A stretch of 64,000 bases of DNA from Paenibacillus bouchesdurhonensis (GTDB lineage: Bacteria; Bacillota; Bacilli; Paenibacillales; Paenibacillaceae), in assembly GCF_900155685.1 (NCBI RefSeq), contig NZ_LT732548.1, positions 4,516,330 through 4,580,329 of the forward strand, written 5' to 3'. The translations under genes were made by a program, and so were the position numbers. Of this stretch, positions 61,150 through 64,000 are shown in pieces. Position 1 is the stretch's first letter. Each line of letters starts with the position of its first letter. The notes under the pieces are model-generated. The model was not told the origin of the DNA. It searched no databases and saw nothing but the letters and a program-made list of their open reading frames with translations.

Positions 61150-63147
61150 TTAAAAAGATACGCCCGTTGAAACATCCTTCTTAATCATCTGCTCAATCCT
61201 TCTATATTGCTCCTCAGCGTGTGTCAGGAATTTCGCTTTACTTTGCAGCTCCGAAGCCACTTTCTTATGGCGCTGTCTCACTTGCTCGCAGGCTCTATGA
61301 ACCTGGTGAACTTGCCTTTGCACGTTGGACTCACTGTAAGCCCGCCCTGTACTAGAGGCCACCCGTTCCGCCTGAGTGACCATTTGCTGCACACGAGAAC
61401 CGAGGTAATTCTCAAAATTTTTAAATTTCAATTTCAAGTGGTTTAGGCGGCCGAAATCAACGGCTAACCGCACAGAGGTATGCGAACTGTATCCTTTTAT
61501 GATTTTATTTCTATAGCTCTTGTTCTTCCCTGAGGACTTCTTCGCCGTAATAAGTCCCGCCGCTCGCTTCGGCAGCTGAGCCAGCAATTTGACATTGCTT
61601 TTAAAAGCTTTATAACTTTTGGAAATTTCTGATTTGGCTTTTGTAACCGCGGTACTGACGCCTTTCGAGACATTGTTGACGGTCTTATCCCAGGCTTGCT
61701 TAATGGCTGTAAGAATTTTTTTCGTTTTCTCGGCCACACTTTTGAAGAAGCTAGTCACTGCATTCCGCAGCTTTTCTTTAAAACGCTCTATAGCCTGAGC
61801 CGCTTTAACTCCAGTAATGACTACATCTTTGGCAAATTCTTTAGCCCGTTCCTTAAATTTCCCCCATTCTATCTTCACTTGTTCCACAAATCTAGTAAAA
61901 GCTTCAGCTACCATCTTCCCAGCCTTTACTAACTTGGCAGCGGCAATCGTCAATTGCTTCACAATCCAATCGCCAAACTGATTCAGCTTATCCATAGCAT
62001 AATTAATGGCGTTCATGATGTTCTTACCCAGAGATTTCAAAAAATCATCGGCAAATAGATAAGGGAAAAGACTTGCCGCTATAAACGTGACCACGAGCTC
62101 GGCCTCATCCCCATATTCCTCTGCAATCTTGTTGAACGCGTAATCGTCCAGATGGCTTAGCACCATCACCGTACCGACCCATTTTTGGAAATCGCCTTCT
62201 TTTTCAAAGCCCTCCGCTCCGCTTTCCATATGGGCCAACACGCCGTCCAGTGCGTAGCTGCGATACGGCTCCTCCATCGTCTCATTAATATAAATCGTGA
62301 AGTCATTAATGAATTTAGGAATATCCCCTCGCTCGGTGAGCTCTCTCATCTGGCCCTTCTCATCAAGCACGATATTAGGCCGGTGGTTATAAATAAACTG
62401 CTCCTGCTTCTCTGTATCGATATATTTGATCGTTCCAGCGATAGGATTAAGGAGACAGTTCACAAAATCATCCTTGGCTGAAATCGACGTGATTTTATGT
62501 GCATTCGCAGCAATCTGATCTTTATATTTCTCCAGAAATTCCTTGGAAAAACCTTGTCCGTCAAACGATAAAGCCCGGTCGACCTTATCCGACAGAATGG
62601 CTACATATTGTGTCTTATTCCCGCCTTTGGAGTGACCCGTCACGGTAATATCGTCGTATTTCAAGCTCTCGATATAGTCCAATGCGGCTTTTTGCTGCTG
62701 TGTATCCGATAGATAACCGCCTTGCCCGTTGTCATGCCATTCATAGTCGCCGCCCGTCCCCCGGAAGACGACAGTCGCATCCCCTTGGGGATCGACAAAT
62801 GTGGCTGCACGCATTCCTGCCTCAAGCGGCTTGCCGTCACTGCCTCGAATCGTCTTTCCGCTCTGGTCGACCATAGCTCCCGTTCTACCGTCAGTGACTT
62901 TGAGTGAACGCAACTGCGGATCCTTCTCGATCGCCCGTAAAATAACGAGCCATTCCTCCTTCGACATCTTGCTGGGATATTCGTCGTCTGTGCCGATCTT
63001 ACTGAGGTTCCGGCTTTTATCGAGACCGTTGCTATATAAAAAAGAATCAACGATATCCCCGACCTTCTTGTCGTTGCTATCAGCCACCCCTTGGAGGTAA
63101 ATCAAGTTGTTCAGCAGCAATAATTGATTCTCTTCCAATTCAGCCAT
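61150..63147 (-). CDS. Lipase (Mbeg1/DUF2974-like) with C-terminal WXG/LXG-like helical domain
   Basis: The 665-residue protein has no signal peptide. Residues about 1-260 form an alpha/beta hydrolase: ATVVFRGTGGDYEWHDN and the elbow TVTGHSKGGNKTQYVA (nucleophile Ser near 170), as in Mbeg1/DUF2974 lipases. Helical, Lys-rich regions (about 345-560) follow, and the last 110 residues (LNHLKLKFKNFENYLGSRV, then EEQYRRIEQM) look like a WXG100/LXG-type helical hairpin. Lipase first, secretion-type domain last is the order known from the type VII toxin TslA of Staphylococcus aureus. The overlapping lipoprotein gene upstream would be its immunity or partner. Export by the injection system is another option. 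Confidence 0.78.
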   Translation of the reverse strand: MAELEENQLLLLNNLIYLQGVADSNDKKVGDIVDSFLYSNGLDKSRNLSKIGTDDEYPSKMSKEEWLVILRAIEKDPQLRSLKVTDGRTGAMVDQSGKTIRGSDGKPLEAGMRAATFVDPQGDATVVFRGTGGDYEWHDNGQGGYLSDTQQQKAALDYIESLKYDDITVTGHSKGGNKTQYVAILSDKVDRALSFDGQGFSKEFLEKYKDQIAANAHKITSISAKDDFVNCLLNPIAGTIKYIDTEKQEQFIYNHRPNIVLDEKGQMRELTERGDIPKFINDFTIYINETMEEPYRSYALDGVLAHMESGAEGFEKEGDFQKWVGTVMVLSHLDDYAFNKIAEEYGDEAELVVTFIAASLFPYLFADDFLKSLGKNIMNAINYAMDKLNQFGDWIVKQLTIAAAKLVKAGKMVAEAFTRFVEQVKIEWGKFKERAKEFAKDVVITGVKAAQAIERFKEKLRNAVTSFFKSVAEKTKKILTAIKQAWDKTVNNVSKGVSTAVTKAKSEISKSYKAFKSNVKLLAQLPKRAAGLITAKKSSGKNKSYRNKIIKGYSSHTSVRLAVDFGRLNHLKLKFKNFENYLGSRVQQMVTQAERVASSTGRAYSESNVQRQVHQVHRACEQVRQRHKKVASELQSKAKFLTHAEEQYRRIEQMIKKDVSTGVSF

Positions 63148-63883
63148 CCACTTGTACCTCCTCTCCGTTCTGCCTGATCGTCATATCCGGAGTTACCATG
63201 ACCGATTTATATTCTCCTACAAAATAACCTTCATCCTGCAGGGCACTTAAGTTTTGAGGCCCTGATCCGATAGATTCATATTTGTCATCCACCACGACAT
63301 ACAATCGTACAAACCCAACCAACTTTTGCTCACGCATTTCCCCGGCGATTTGCCGCAAACTTGCCTCAGCATCCTGATCGCCTACCTTGGACTGCTTCAC
63401 AAAAATGACCGTATCCGAGGAGAAGTTCTCGTCTTTGCGGTAAATCTGATCCACCGTCGTCTCCTTGTTCAAACGATCCGGCAAAACGCCTTCGCCAAAT
63501 TCCGCATACAATTTAAATTCGTCATATGTGCTGCTGACAATATTAGAGAGAACCTCTTCATATTGAGGCCGAATGAATATTCCGAAATAACCGTCGCTGA
63601 TGTTATAGGAGCCGTCTTCCATTTTTGTGCCCCATACCTCGAAATGATCCTCTTCAGTACCCTTTTTCGGATAAGCTATTAATCTGTCATAACTGTATGC
63701 CCAACTGCTCAAACTGAGGGATTTCGGAACGAACTCCTCCCCATATTTCTCTTCCAGATGTGTCATCATTTGCTCTTTGATCGCTTCCGGGTTCGGTTTC
63801 TTATTCATACATCCACTCACTCCCCATAAAATAATGATGCCTAACAAACTTAAGATGATTCGTTTCGTCCACAGGTTCATCAT
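63140..63883 (-). CDS. Lipoprotein, possible immunity to the adjacent lipase
   Basis: The 247-residue protein has a signal peptide with lipobox Val-Ser-Gly-Cys at about 22-25. The mature part starts with EAIKEQMMTHLEEKYGEEFVPKS, a helix-then-beta pattern of the cystatin-like/DUF4467 type seen in many Bacillota lipoproteins, then GEGVLPDRLNKETTVDQIY. It would sit on the outer face of the membrane, where a lipase toxin would strike. Its stop overlaps the lipase start by 8 bases. The duplicated lipase tail upstream suggests that lipoprotein-lipase pairs are repeated here. Confidence 0.72.
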   Translation of the reverse strand: MMNLWTKRIILSLLGIIILWGVSGCMNKKPNPEAIKEQMMTHLEEKYGEEFVPKSLSLSSWAYSYDRLIAYPKKGTEEDHFEVWGTKMEDGSYNISDGYFGIFIRPQYEEVLSNIVSSTYDEFKLYAEFGEGVLPDRLNKETTVDQIYRKDENFSSDTVIFVKQSKVGDQDAEASLRQIAGEMREQKLVGFVRLYVVVDDKYESIGSGPQNLSALQDEGYFVGEYKSVMVTPDMTIRQNGEEVQVDG

Positions 63884-63931
63884 ATCCCCCCTCTCTATTG
63901 GATTCTAATCCTTCCATTTAGGTAACATGCA

Positions 63932-64000
63932 TTATATAAAAGAGACACCCGCTGAAAGGTTGCTCGAAATCATGCTCTCTACTTTTCTATACTGTTGCTC
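63932..64000 (-). CDS. 3' end of a second lipase/WXG-like protein (partial)
   Basis: The minus-strand frame from the right edge to TAA at 63932 reads EQQYRKVESMIS, then SAGVSFI, nearly the same as the end of the lipase at 61150-63147 (EEQYRRIEQMI, TGVSF). It is thus the C-terminus of a tandem paralogue lying mostly outside the window. Only 22 residues are visible, so the rest may differ. Confidence 0.72.
   Translation of the reverse strand, partial: EQQYRKVESMISSNLSAGVSFI

Overview
The window looks like chromosomal DNA of a Paenibacillus-like member of the Bacillota. The signs are strong GGAGG ribosome sites, many TTG/GTG starts, a YesM/YesN two-component pair next to a sugar ABC operon, VanZ, RDD and copper-amine-oxidase-N-type proteins, and an NRPS locus of Paenibacillus style. 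Nearly every gene is on the minus strand, so transcription runs from high to low coordinates. No tRNA, rRNA, CRISPR array or intact insertion sequence was seen.

1-7851: one end of a nonribosomal peptide cluster (BtrH-like protein, one C-A-T-E module, a membrane serine peptidase of the ClbP type, and a type II thioesterase cut by the window edge). The adenylation pocket reads as asparagine, so the module probably makes an N-acyl-D-Asn cap that the peptidase removes: a prodrug scheme. 7877-17481: a glycan-use locus (GH30, GH42, two permeases, a binding lipoprotein, YesN, YesM). 17865-26954: housekeeping or accessory genes, including a DUF1266 + J-domain pair, a DHA2 MFS pump, a stress flavin-fold protein, a WYL regulator, a VanZ protein, a spermidine-synthase-like protein and a lipoprotein.

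27648-56390: the main find, a contractile injection system (CIS) locus of Gram-positive type. It has a sheath-like protein, a tube (Hcp-like) protein, two VgrG hub/spike proteins, a DUF4280 PAAR-like tip and several unrecognised baseplate-type genes. Around these is a full phospho-signalling set: Ser/Thr kinase, PP2C phosphatase, a degenerate PP2C fused to TPRs, two FHA proteins and a vWA protein. It also has a J-domain protein, an Hsp70-like ATPase, three tandem RDD membrane proteins and a PH-like membrane protein. The layout recalls the threonine-phosphorylation control of proteobacterial T6SS, but no TssJLM complex and no ClpV ATPase is present. One VgrG ends in a variable toxin domain followed by a translationally coupled immunity gene. 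Beyond it lies an immunity array (Imm30-like, DUF4261-like and others), an XRE regulator, and the wreck of an older cassette: a deaminase-toxin C-terminus with its intact immunity gene and a decayed copy of the XRE gene.

56530-64000: an operon of exported or surface proteins: a lipoprotein overlapping a lipase with a C-terminal WXG/LXG-like helical domain (resembling reverse-architecture type VII lipase toxins), two copper-amine-oxidase-N-type proteins, a large exported protein and, at the right edge, the tail of a second copy of the lipase.
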